Assembly (NCBI RefSeq): GCF_023509015.1
Contig: NZ_CP094975.1
Span: 317,501 to 381,500, forward strand
Reading direction: 5' to 3'
Length of the DNA stretch: 64,000 nt
Origin: Pseudomonas abieticivorans
GTDB lineage: Bacteria; Pseudomonadota; Gammaproteobacteria; Pseudomonadales; Pseudomonadaceae
The notes beneath the pieces are model-generated. The model made no database searches and had not been told where the DNA came from. It worked only from the letters and a program-made list of their open reading frames with translations. The position numbers were made by a program, and so were the translations under genes. Shown piece after piece: positions 25,424-32,933 of the stretch. The stretch's first letter is position 1. Each line of letters opens with the position of its first letter.

Positions 25424-26578
25424 TTAGCGATGGGCGGCGAGGACCTGCTTGGCAATGTTCAGCTGATGGATCTGGCTGGTGCCCTCGTAAAGGCGAAACA
25501 GCCGGACATCGCGGTACCAGCGCTCGATGGCCGCATAGTCGGCCACGTACCCCGCCCCGCCGAACATCTGCACGCAGCGGTCGGCCACGCGCCCACACAT
25601 CTCGGTGGCGAAGTACTTGCACATCGACGCCTCGAGCACCACGTCCTCGCCACGGTCACGCTTGCGGGCGGTTTCGAGCACCATGGAGCGGGCAGCGAAT
25701 ATCTCGGTCTCGCAATCGGCGATCATGGCCTGCACCAACTGGAAGTTCGCCACCGGCTGGCCGAACTGCACACGTTGGGTGGTGTGCTCGATGGCCATCT
25801 CCAACATACGCATGGCTGGCCCGGTGGACAGGGCCGCCAGGTGGATACGCTGTTTGTTCAGGGTTTTCATCACGGTCTTGAAGCCGTTGCCTTCGACACC
25901 GCCGATCAGGTTGGCCGCCGGCACCCGGCAGCCCTTGAAGTAAACCTCGCCCACGGGTGAACCGGCCTGGCCCATCTTGCGGTAAGGCTCGCCCGTGGAC
26001 AGCCCCGGCATGCCGCGCTCGACGATAAACGCCGACACGCCCTTGGCGCCCTGGCTGCCCGGTGCGGTGCGGGCGGTGACGGTGAACACATCGGCAATCG
26101 GGCCATTGGTGATGTAGCACTTCACACCATCGAGGACGTAGGTATCACCTTCGCGCCTGGCGGTGGTTTGCACATGGGTGGCTTCGGAGCCGGCCTCAGG
26201 CTCAGTGACCGCCAGGCACGCGGTCCATTCGCCACTGGCCATGCGTGGCAGGTAACGCTGCTTTTGCGCCTCGGTCCCGTCCACCACGATGCCTTCGGAG
26301 CCGATGCCGGTATTGGTGCCAACGCGGGCCCGCACCGCCACCGAACATTGCGACAGCTCGAAAGCCGCCAGCACCAGCTCTTCGGTGGTAAGCCCGGCGC
26401 CGCCGTAAGCGGGGGGGATGCTCCAGCCGAAGTAACCTTTCTCACGCAGGGCCTGCACCAGATCGGCGGGCACCTCGTCGGACCGTTCGATCTGTGCCTC
26501 TCTGGGCATCGCCTGCTCGCGAACGAACTGGCGAACCTCACGCAAAAACACCTCGAACGACTGCTGATCGCGAACCAT
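25424..26578 (-). CDS. Acyl-CoA dehydrogenase
   Basis: A 384-residue FAD enzyme. Signatures seen are LAVTEPEAGSEA (near 130-141), KCYITNG (FAD region), and the C-terminal MFGGAGYVADYAAIERWYRDVRLFRLYEGTSQI stretch, read here only as landmarks for the family. The residue after GGAGY and the ERWYRD motif match short/branched-chain types. GGAGG lies just upstream of the ATG at 26578. It is first in the operon and faces an IclR regulator across a 153-base region with direct repeats, so IclR probably controls it. Confidence 0.85.
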   Translation of the reverse strand: MVRDQQSFEVFLREVRQFVREQAMPREAQIERSDEVPADLVQALREKGYFGWSIPPAYGGAGLTTEELVLAAFELSQCSVAVRARVGTNTGIGSEGIVVDGTEAQKQRYLPRMASGEWTACLAVTEPEAGSEATHVQTTARREGDTYVLDGVKCYITNGPIADVFTVTARTAPGSQGAKGVSAFIVERGMPGLSTGEPYRKMGQAGSPVGEVYFKGCRVPAANLIGGVEGNGFKTVMKTLNKQRIHLAALSTGPAMRMLEMAIEHTTQRVQFGQPVANFQLVQAMIADCETEIFAARSMVLETARKRDRGEDVVLEASMCKYFATEMCGRVADRCVQMFGGAGYVADYAAIERWYRDVRLFRLYEGTSQIHQLNIAKQVLAAHR

Positions 26579-26660
26579 TTTGCCTCCTACCGCTTTTTTA
26601 TAGTTGTTGCTCAACAGTTGGCGCCGGATACATCGGCCACTCAAGTATCGTTCGGCTCTG

Positions 26661-26688
26661 CGGAACACAGTTTGAATAGTCGGAACAC
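26661..26688. promoter_or_regulatory. Direct-repeat operator candidate for the IclR regulator
   Basis: CGGAACAC occurs at 26661-26668 and again at 26681-26688, exactly 20 bases (two helical turns) apart, in the divergent intergenic region between the acyl-CoA dehydrogenase and IclR genes. Such same-face repeats are typical of cooperative regulator binding. Confidence 0.5.
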
Positions 26689-26731
26689 TGGTGGGACTAT
26701 CTTTATAGATTGTCGAATCGTCGAGGCGAGC

Positions 26732-27604
26732 ATGGATAACGATAAAAAGCACGAACGCGGGGCGCCAGGGGCGTCCTGGCAGGGGGCTGCGCCCGCGGAT
26801 TGGCACTCACCCACCAAGCATTACCTGTCGGATGAATTCGCCGATGACCGGCAATTTGCCGCGACCCTGGCCCGCGGCCTGGAAATCCTGCACTGCTTTA
26901 CCGCACGCACCACCCAACTGGGCAACGCCGAGCTTGTGGCCCGCACCGGCATGCCCAAGGCCACGATTTCCCGTTTCACCTACACCCTGGTGCGCCTGGG
27001 CTACCTGCGCATCAACCGGCTCAACAACAAATACCAGTTGGGCTCGGCCGTGCTCTCGCTGGGCTACCCGCTGCTCGCCAGCCTCAACATCCGGCAAATC
27101 GCCCGACCGTTCATGAAGGAGTTGGCCGACCACATCCGCGGCTCCGTATCCATCGGCATGCGCGACCGCCTGAGCGTGGTGTACCTGGAAAGCAGCCGCA
27201 GCGCCGCCCCCATGAGCCATCCGCCAGACGTGGGCCTGAGCTACCCCATCGTGAGGACGGCCATGGGGCGCGCACTGATTGCCGCGTCTTCACGCGAAGA
27301 CCGCACGGCGCTGCTTAACGAAATCAAAGTGCGGACGCCTGAGGACTGGAACACTTTCCAGGGTCGCATCGAGGAGAGCATCCAGGAGTTTCAGGAGCGC
27401 GGGTTTTGTGTGTCTTATGGCGATTTAAGGCGTGAGATTCATGCGGTGGCGGTGCCGATGCGGGCCATGGCCGATGGTGAGATTTTGGTGTTTAACTGCG
27501 GGGTGCCGGCGTTTATGTTGAGCGAGGGGCAGTTGATGAATGATATTGGGCCGCGGTTGGTTTCGATGGTGCGAAGTATTGAGGGGGCCATGGGGATTTA
27601 TTAG
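26732..27604 (+). CDS. IclR family transcriptional regulator
   Basis: A 290-residue regulator. The winged helix-turn-helix occupies about 42-105 (LARGLEILHCF ... GMPKATISRFTYTLVRLGYL) and the IclR effector domain about 115-285. The start at 26732 has GAGG upstream; the N-terminal 35-residue extension is charged and low in structure. It is divergent from the acyl-CoA dehydrogenase/CoA ligase/MFS operon and presumably senses the acid or its CoA ester. The 3' end has noticeably lower third-position GC than the rest, next to the mosaic region that follows. Confidence 0.85.
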   Translation: MDNDKKHERGAPGASWQGAAPADWHSPTKHYLSDEFADDRQFAATLARGLEILHCFTARTTQLGNAELVARTGMPKATISRFTYTLVRLGYLRINRLNNKYQLGSAVLSLGYPLLASLNIRQIARPFMKELADHIRGSVSIGMRDRLSVVYLESSRSAAPMSHPPDVGLSYPIVRTAMGRALIAASSREDRTALLNEIKVRTPEDWNTFQGRIEESIQEFQERGFCVSYGDLRREIHAVAVPMRAMADGEILVFNCGVPAFMLSEGQLMNDIGPRLVSMVRSIEGAMGIY

Positions 27605-27629
27605 TTTTCGCGGCTGCCGGGGGCGGGTG

Positions 27630-27827
27630 ATGAGAGAGGATATTCAGGGTCAGATCAATCGGGCGTTGGAGCAGCTGTTTGAAGCCGTTTCAAAGCTAAA
27701 GGCTGCCTATCCCGGCAAGCCTTTCACGCTGGATGGCCGCTTGGTCGGCGATATCGGTGAAGTGGTGGCGAGCCTGGGTTACAAGATCACGCTCAACGAG
27801 GTTGCCCGGCTGAGCACGCGGTTGTGA
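27630..27827 (+). pseudogene. Truncated DUF6998-like gene
   Basis: A 65-residue frame starting MREDIQGQIN. Residues 1-50 (LFEAVSKLKAAYPGKPFTLDGRLVGDIGEVVA) resemble the start of DUF6998-type proteins, which are normally much longer; here the frame stops soon after. It is therefore probably the 5' remnant of a longer gene cut by recombination. The last 49 bases overlap the end of a convergent small gene. The DUF assignment is from memory and uncertain. Confidence 0.45.
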
Positions 27828-27988
27828 ATCGGGATGCTTTCGTTGAGTTCCTCATTCGAAGCATTGGCGCTTTTCAAATAGTCGAGAGCTTGAACAAGCG
27901 CATCGCTCATAGGAATGCCTTCGCGCACGCGAAGCATCGCGAGGTTGTGGGAGGTGTAAGCGAAATCGTGGGCATGAGTACTCGGCAT
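27779..27988 (-). CDS. Small DUF3077-like protein
   Basis: A 69-residue protein, MPSTHAHDFAYTSHN... The central REGIPMSDALVQALDYLKSAN pattern recalls the DUF3077 family of small Pseudomonas proteins (a short domain with a G-(I/V)P-xxDAL core). No membrane segment is present. It converges with, and overlaps, the DUF6998-like fragment. Function unknown. Confidence 0.5.
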   Translation of the reverse strand: MPSTHAHDFAYTSHNLAMLRVREGIPMSDALVQALDYLKSANASNEELNESIPIHNRVLSRATSLSVIL

Positions 27989-28047
27989 GGCAGCTCTGAT
28001 CCTTGAACAAGCGGCCGTTGCATCGCGCAACGGCCTGAAAACCACAG

Positions 28048-28087
28048 ATTACAAAATGCTAAACCAATGATCAATAGCTTTTGTAAT
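28048..28087. promoter_or_regulatory. Inverted repeat upstream of the HTH gene
   Basis: ATTACAAAA at 28048-28056 and TTTTGTAAT at 28079-28087 form perfect 9-base inverted arms, 22 bases apart, about 35-75 bases before the HTH gene start. This is a plausible autoregulatory operator. Confidence 0.4.
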
Positions 28088-28121
28088 TTACTGTTTGCTA
28101 ACGCGCAGACACTATCGAACC

Positions 28122-28520
28122 ATGGATATCAAAACCCTTCGAGTAGACGCGCTGCGGCGCGTGATTGGCCCCCTCAGCCAAAAAGAATTCGCCGACCAGC
28201 ATGATTTGGATGCTTCGTACCTGTCGCAGATTCTCAATGGGCATCGTTCGCTTGGAGAAAAGGCGGCGTTGTCGTTGGAGCAGAAGATTGGGTTGCTGCC
28301 GGGGGTGTTGGTGCATCCCTCATCTGTAGGTTCCGAGGCACTTGCGGTTGAGGAGCGGTTGGGGGCGTTGGCACATGAGGCGGTATTGCGGCAGGCTTCG
28401 CCTCGGGCGGTGGCGGTAATTGAAAAATTGGCGCGGGCTGCGGCGAGGGGGAAGCTGGATGAGGGGGATTTGGTTTTGCTGGAGGGGATTGCGGGGTTGT
28501 TGGAGAAGGCGAAGGGGTAA
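28122..28520 (+). CDS. Helix-turn-helix DNA-binding protein
   Basis: A 132-residue protein. Residues about 18-57 (SQKEFADQHDLDASYLSQILNGHRSLGEKAA) form a Cro/C1-type helix-turn-helix; the rest is helical, probably for dimerisation. It resembles the small phage-type repressors carried by many Pseudomonas prophages and islands. The ATG at 28122 begins MDIKTL. Codon use becomes very G-rich toward the 3' end (runs of gcg/ggg), unlike the housekeeping genes. It is followed at once by a tiny ORF. Confidence 0.7.
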   Translation: MDIKTLRVDALRRVIGPLSQKEFADQHDLDASYLSQILNGHRSLGEKAALSLEQKIGLLPGVLVHPSSVGSEALAVEERLGALAHEAVLRQASPRAVAVIEKLARAAARGKLDEGDLVLLEGIAGLLEKAKG

Positions 28521-28526
28521 TACGAA

Positions 28527-28640
28527 ATGTCCTATCAGGCGATTGAAAGTCAGCGCCATAAAGTCACGATTAGCGAAAACGTGGCGCGGACGTTTGAGCG
28601 TGAATCGCGCAGAGAAATCGCGCGAAATCCAAGCGATTGA
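28527..28640 (+). CDS. Possible 37-residue protein
   Basis: An ATG 6 bases after the HTH stop opens a 37-codon frame (MSYQAIESQRHKVTIS ... ending NPSD). AGGGG, inside the end of the HTH gene, could act as its ribosome binding site at 9 bases. The product is charged and helical. Coding evidence is limited to position and a plausible start. Confidence 0.35.
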   Translation: MSYQAIESQRHKVTISENVARTFERESRREIARNPSD

Positions 28641-28692
28641 GCAACGCAGACGGTCTAAATGACCTCACTGATATTTATCATTTAAGTTACGA

Positions 28693-29166
28693 CTAAACTT
28701 TCCTCTCTTTAATATCCAGAAATCTTTGAGTCATTACATACCACAATATCATTCCTATGACACTAAGCAGCAACGACGGAATCCCCAGCCATTTATAAAG
28801 GCACAGCAGATAATCAAGCTCTGCAATTGACTCCTTCACAAACTCAACATTTTGCACATTTTGAGCCTGTAGCAGACTCACCTCATCTATTAAAGGTTGA
28901 CTGTTTTCCCAAGACTTGCGAAGTTCCAGCCAAGCCTCCAATTTTTCTTTATTTTTTTCCGCCTCAGCCATCCGTTCTTTTAGGAGATCCTGCTTACCCT
29001 GAATTGCCTCGACTTTGGCAGAGATAATCACAGCTTCCATTTTACGGAGATTAATAGTCTCGATTAGAGCATCATATCGCTTGTGATAATCGAAATAGAA
29101 AAACAAAGAACAAACCAGGCCCGCGATAGCCATAAATTTGTAAAGATTGTCAGTTGGAGCCTGCAT
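28693..29166 (-). CDS. Hypothetical membrane-anchored coiled-coil protein
   Basis: A 157-residue protein with two membrane helices (about 11-25 and 127-145) flanking a long charged coiled coil (about 35-115, rich in Glu, Lys and Leu). The gene is AT-rich compared with everything around it, which points to horizontal origin. No homologous family is recognised. The two-helix, coiled-coil layout resembles small accessory proteins of mobile or defence loci but carries no diagnostic motif. Confidence 0.6.
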   Translation of the reverse strand: MQAPTDNLYKFMAIAGLVCSLFFYFDYHKRYDALIETINLRKMEAVIISAKVEAIQGKQDLLKERMAEAEKNKEKLEAWLELRKSWENSQPLIDEVSLLQAQNVQNVEFVKESIAELDYLLCLYKWLGIPSLLLSVIGMILWYVMTQRFLDIKERKV

Positions 29167-29224
29167 TCAAGATACCTAAATTATCCGGCCACACGCCAGT
29201 TCCCCTTTGATACCCCATCCGCAA

Positions 29225-29530
29225 TCAAATTGCCACCCACCCGCTTGCTCGATGGCGGGGACATTCCGCAGCAGTTGGTATCAACCCCAATTTATACGGG
29301 CCGATCTCGAACAGATCGTCGTATTCTCGAAGTAATGCAATACCCTTGTTTGCTAGCATATCCGGACGCGCTGCGAACGAAAATGCATAAAAGCAGGCTA
29401 TGAGCGCAGCCTTTATTTCACCGGACTTCGCGCGAGATGCAAATTCATCCCCGAGCTCACTGTCACTCATAGAAGAAATGCTGCCATGAGGTAGCATCCG
29501 GAAAATTTCGCTAACGACCGCATTGGCCAC
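29225..29530 (-). CDS. Hypothetical protein, 5' end possibly truncated
   Basis: A frame of up to 101 residues (NAVVSEIFRMLPHGS ... ending ASGWVAI), soluble and helical. The only starts are a GTG at 29530 without a good ribosome binding site, or later methionines. Its 5' end coincides with the point where a plus-strand membrane-fusion gene abruptly begins, so the original start may have been lost at that junction. It lies 58 bases upstream of the coiled-coil gene on the same strand. No function is recognised. Confidence 0.5.
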   Translation of the reverse strand: MANAVVSEIFRMLPHGSISSMSDSELGDEFASRAKSGEIKAALIACFYAFSFAARPDMLANKGIALLREYDDLFEIGPYKLGLIPTAAECPRHRASGWVAI

Positions 29531-30839
29531 CTTGGGCTGGGCACTGAGTGAGCCAGGCGCCCTGCGTAACGCCCTACTTTACCTGGCAACGACCAGCTGG
29601 GCACTGTCGCTGGCACTCAATGCCAGCCCGTTCATGCGCTTCGATGGCTATTTCATCCTCTCGGACCTGCTGGACTTCCCTAACCTGCTCGAACGTGCTT
29701 CAGCCCTGGCCCGCGTGGCCATCCGCCGTTCACTGCTGGGTTTGCGCGAGCCGTGGCCCGAGTCATTCAGCCCTGAGCGGCGGGGCATGCTGATCACGTT
29801 CGCCATCATCACTTGGCTGTATCGCCTGGTCTTGTTCCTGGGGATCGCCTACGCGGTTTACCTATTTTTCTTCAAGCTGCTGGGCATCGTGCTCTTTGCC
29901 GTGGAGCTATCCTGGTTCATCGCGATGCCGGTGATACGGGAAATCAAGCATTGGTGGAAACATCGCGCCAAGGTACCCAGCCGACGCCGCCTACTGTTGG
30001 GCGCCGTGCTGGCAAACGCACTGGTATTGCTGGCCATACCCTGGCACAGCGAAATCGATGCCTACGGCGTCGCCCATGCCGAGCGCCAATTACGCGTATT
30101 TGCCCCCGCCCCCGCACGTATGCAATCGATCAAGGCCAAGGGTGCCGTGCGGGCCGGCGACGCCTTGGTCACGCTTGACGACCCCGACATTGCCGCGCGA
30201 ATCGCCAGCAGCAATGCCAATGCGCGCAGTTACGAAGCGCGACTGTCCGGGTTGATTGCCGACCCCACCGGCTACGCCGAACAGACTGCGACACGCCAGC
30301 GCATGATCGTGCAATTTGAGGAAGCGCGCGCAGCGCGTTCCGAAATAACGCGGCTGACCCTACAGGCCCCCTTCGATGGCGTGTGGCTGGATACAAATCC
30401 TGACCTTCAACCTGGGCAGTGGGTCAGCACACAAGAATCGTTGGGCGTTCTGATAGATCCGGTGCGGTGGCAGGTGGACGCCTACGTGGCCCAAGATCAG
30501 ATTCAACGAATCGCAGTGGGTGACTCTGTGCACTTCTATCCAGAGGGCCAACCGACCTTCATCAGCGGCACAGTCTTCTCGATCAGCACCACCCGGGTCA
30601 GCCAACTCCCTTACCGTATGCTGGCTTCACGCTTTGGTGGGCCCATTCCGACAACAACATCGGAAAAGAGCCTGATACCCGTTGCGCCGGTATTTCAAGT
30701 CGGCATCCGGTTCGACAACGCCGCGAGCCTGCGCCATGAAACCCGCGGCCATGTAAAAATCAGAGGCCAGCAGCGAAGCTACCTTGCTGATGTGGCTATC
30801 CATTTGGCTTCGGTGTTCATGCGTGAAAGTGGTTTTTAA
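29523..30839 (+). pseudogene. 5'-truncated M50-like/HlyD membrane-fusion protein
   Basis: A 438-codon open frame that begins mid-domain. The first about 140 residues are a peptidase M50-like membrane region (MRFDGYFILSDLLDFPNL), followed by a membrane helix and a HlyD/biotinyl-lipoyl-type periplasmic adaptor region (about 185-430, with ITRLTLQAPFDGVW and the beta-barrel). Intact relatives are about 700 residues and start with several membrane helices and an HExxH-like site; that N-terminal part is absent here. The frame starts at the junction with a head-on hypothetical gene. It would have been the adaptor of an export system, and no partner genes remain nearby. Confidence 0.65.
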
Positions 30840-30952
30840 TGTGCGTGAGGATAAGCAGGTTAGCCCTGCTTAAAACAGCGATCCGTTCAGTTGGCTCTCA
30901 AGGATCCTTGAGATTCAAATACAAGCACCCATGGCATGGACCTGCAGGACGC

Positions 30953-31321
30953 ATGAAAATGATCATTACCACCGCCCTGACAATAGCGCTTGCGGCATCA
31001 CCGGCAGCTGACTCCTTGGCAGGCGATGGGAACGAGCTGCTGTCTGCTTGCAAGCAAGCGATCGCCCCAGTCCAGAATAACAATGAAGTCAGCGCCCAAA
31101 GCGGTTATTGCCTAGGCATAGTAAACGGCGTGGGCAGCACGCTGATTCAGCTAAATGATTATCTACCTAAAACCCAGCACACCTGCTTCCCCCGCGGAAT
31201 CGCAAATGTTCAAAGTGCTCGGATTGTCGTGAACTATCTACAGGAGCATCCCGACTCACGGGGTTACGATGGCGCATCGCTCGCCATGCTTGCCTTGCAA
31301 AAAGCGTTTGCCTGCCCTTGA
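30953..31321 (+). CDS. Rap1a/Tai-like exported protein (possible immunity protein)
   Basis: A 122-residue protein with a signal peptide (1-23, SLA-GD) and four cysteines in the mature part (33, 53, 78, 121), enough for two disulfides. The SACKQ ... GYCLGIVNGV ... FPRG pattern is that of the Rap1a/Tai family, periplasmic proteins some of which neutralise type VI secretion amidase effectors. AGGA precedes the ATG at 30953. No amidase effector is present next to it, so it is either an orphan immunity protein or a family member with another role. Confidence 0.6.
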   Translation: MKMIITTALTIALAASPAADSLAGDGNELLSACKQAIAPVQNNNEVSAQSGYCLGIVNGVGSTLIQLNDYLPKTQHTCFPRGIANVQSARIVVNYLQEHPDSRGYDGASLAMLALQKAFACP

Positions 31322-31412
31322 TGACGGCGCCGTCCCCATTGACAACAACTAGGCCGAGAACCGGATACGACCGTGAGCTCTTGCGCGCAAGAACTGGCTC
31401 TTCGTCGGATCG

Positions 31413-31703
31413 CTAAGCAGCGGCCGACGCTGCGGGCAAGTGAAATCGAGCAGTTGCTTGCGCATAAGTGGCAGCCGGTTTAATCACATAGGACGTGATG
31501 TCCAGACGCATACCCTTAACCATTCCCTCAAACGCATTAACTTTTTTCTCAATGGATACGCCAGCGATACGCGCGCAAAATTCTAGCGCGTCCCCTTTAA
31601 GGAAAGCGCCAGGAAAAAGAGCAAGCAGCCCAAGCATCGCCACCAACACCTTCAACCGCTCGGTACTCTTCCAGGCGTAGCCGAAATTCGTCTTTTGGGA
31701 CAC
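31413..31703 (-). CDS. Hypothetical membrane protein, possibly a frameshifted remnant
   Basis: A 96-codon frame from a GTG at 31703 with one hydrophobic helix (LKVLVAMLGLLALFPGAFL, about residues 17-35). A second minus-strand frame (31597-31794, opening MGPTGAASFF) overlaps its start, and together they look like one gene broken by a frameshift. No family is recognised. It sits between the Rap1a-like gene and the LysR gene. Confidence 0.35.
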   Translation of the reverse strand: MSQKTNFGYAWKSTERLKVLVAMLGLLALFPGAFLKGDALEFCARIAGVSIEKKVNAFEGMVKGMRLDITSYVIKPAATYAQATARFHLPAASAAA

Positions 31704-31839
31704 CGTAAAGATTGAGCAGTCCGTTTCCGGCGCTCAACACTTCGCTGGTCATGTCCTCTAGCTGAAAAAAACTGGCGGCCCCTGTCGGACCCATTCATAC
31801 CCAACTTGAAGAACGCTAAAAACGGCTGAGGCACACAAT

Positions 31840-32835
31840 GTGAAACATCTCGACTGGTATTTGCAGATCAACCTGAAGGCACGGCACTTGCGCCTGCTCG
31901 TGGCGATCGACACATACCGCAATCTGACTCAAGTGGCGGAGGTCACTCATGTAACCGTGCCTGCCGTGTCCAAATCACTGGCGGAACTGGAGCGTGGGCT
32001 CGGGCTGGTTTTGTTTTCACGCACCACACGGGGCTTGATGCCCACGCCGTATGGCGACTGTCTCATTCGCCATGCGCGAACAATGTTGGGGATCCTGCAC
32101 CAGGCCCGCGATGAACTGAAGGCCCTGAGCTCGGGAGCCGAAGGCAAGGTGCGCATCGGCATGTTACCTGCTTCCGCTTCGGTGCTGGTGCCGCAGGCGC
32201 TGAGTTTCCTCAAGCAGCAATCGCCGGGTACCAATGTGACGGTAATCGAAGGCACCACAGAGTCGCTGCTGCCGGACCTCTGGCAGGGCCGTCTCGATTT
32301 GGTAGTAGGTCGTTTGCCGCCCCCGGATACGCTCGGCAGTTTCGAGGAAAAAGAACTGCTCGAAGAGCCGGTAGTGCTAATGACCGGCCGTCACCATCCG
32401 CTTGCTCGAAGGGAGACCTTGGAATGGTCGGACGTTTGCGCCTACCCCTGGATATTGCCGCCACCGGGCTCGATTCTGCGCGATCCGCTGGAGCGGGCAC
32501 TCGAAGCCAATGATGTACCATTGAGCAACAACTATATCGAGACGCTCTCGATTCACGTTGTGCGCGCACATCTTCAAGTATCGGATTTCATCGCGGTCAT
32601 GGCCGAGTCACTGGCCAATGACCCTGTACAACCTTTCCATAAACTCCCATTAAGCCTCCCCAGGCTACTGCGCCCGACCGGCGTATTGTGGAACCGCAAC
32701 CGTGGCCTGACACCTAGTGCGCAACTCATGGTTTCGTGCCTACAAGGGGCCGCTGAGCATCTTCTCACGGGCCTCGCCGCTACAGCACCCTCGACCAAAG
32801 CCAAGCGCACCCGCCCATCAATGGACGCAGGCTGA
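31840..32835 (+). CDS. LysR family regulator (GbpR-like), copy 1
   Basis: A 331-residue LysR-type regulator starting at a GTG. The helix-turn-helix spans about 20-75 (LTQVAEVTHVTVPAVSKSLAELE) and the effector domain about 105-310. The N-terminal LDWYLQINLKARHLRLLVAID is the mark of the GbpR-type branch, which often regulates sugar or aromatic acid uptake. It is a close paralogue of the regulator at 34659-35615 (about 85% identical by eye), differing mainly in the C-terminal tail. It converges with the aldehyde dehydrogenase gene. Confidence 0.85.
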   Translation: MKHLDWYLQINLKARHLRLLVAIDTYRNLTQVAEVTHVTVPAVSKSLAELERGLGLVLFSRTTRGLMPTPYGDCLIRHARTMLGILHQARDELKALSSGAEGKVRIGMLPASASVLVPQALSFLKQQSPGTNVTVIEGTTESLLPDLWQGRLDLVVGRLPPPDTLGSFEEKELLEEPVVLMTGRHHPLARRETLEWSDVCAYPWILPPPGSILRDPLERALEANDVPLSNNYIETLSIHVVRAHLQVSDFIAVMAESLANDPVQPFHKLPLSLPRLLRPTGVLWNRNRGLTPSAQLMVSCLQGAAEHLLTGLAATAPSTKAKRTRPSMDAG

Positions 32836-32865
32836 GTGATCCTCCACACATCGTTCACTCCAAAG

Positions 32866-32913
32866 GCCCGCACTCGACATTCCCTGATCATCCAGGGAAT
32901 GCCAAATGCGGGC
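32866..32913. terminator. Nested bidirectional hairpin between LysR and aldehyde dehydrogenase genes
   Basis: An inner 9-bp stem (CATTCCCTG 32878-32886 / CAGGGAATG 32893-32901) is enclosed by an outer 7-bp stem (GCCCGCA 32866-32872 / TGCGGGC 32907-32913). It lies between convergent stops, so it can act for both genes; no strong T run is present. Confidence 0.6.
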
Positions 32914-32933
32914 ATAGGCTTCTTTTGTCGGTG

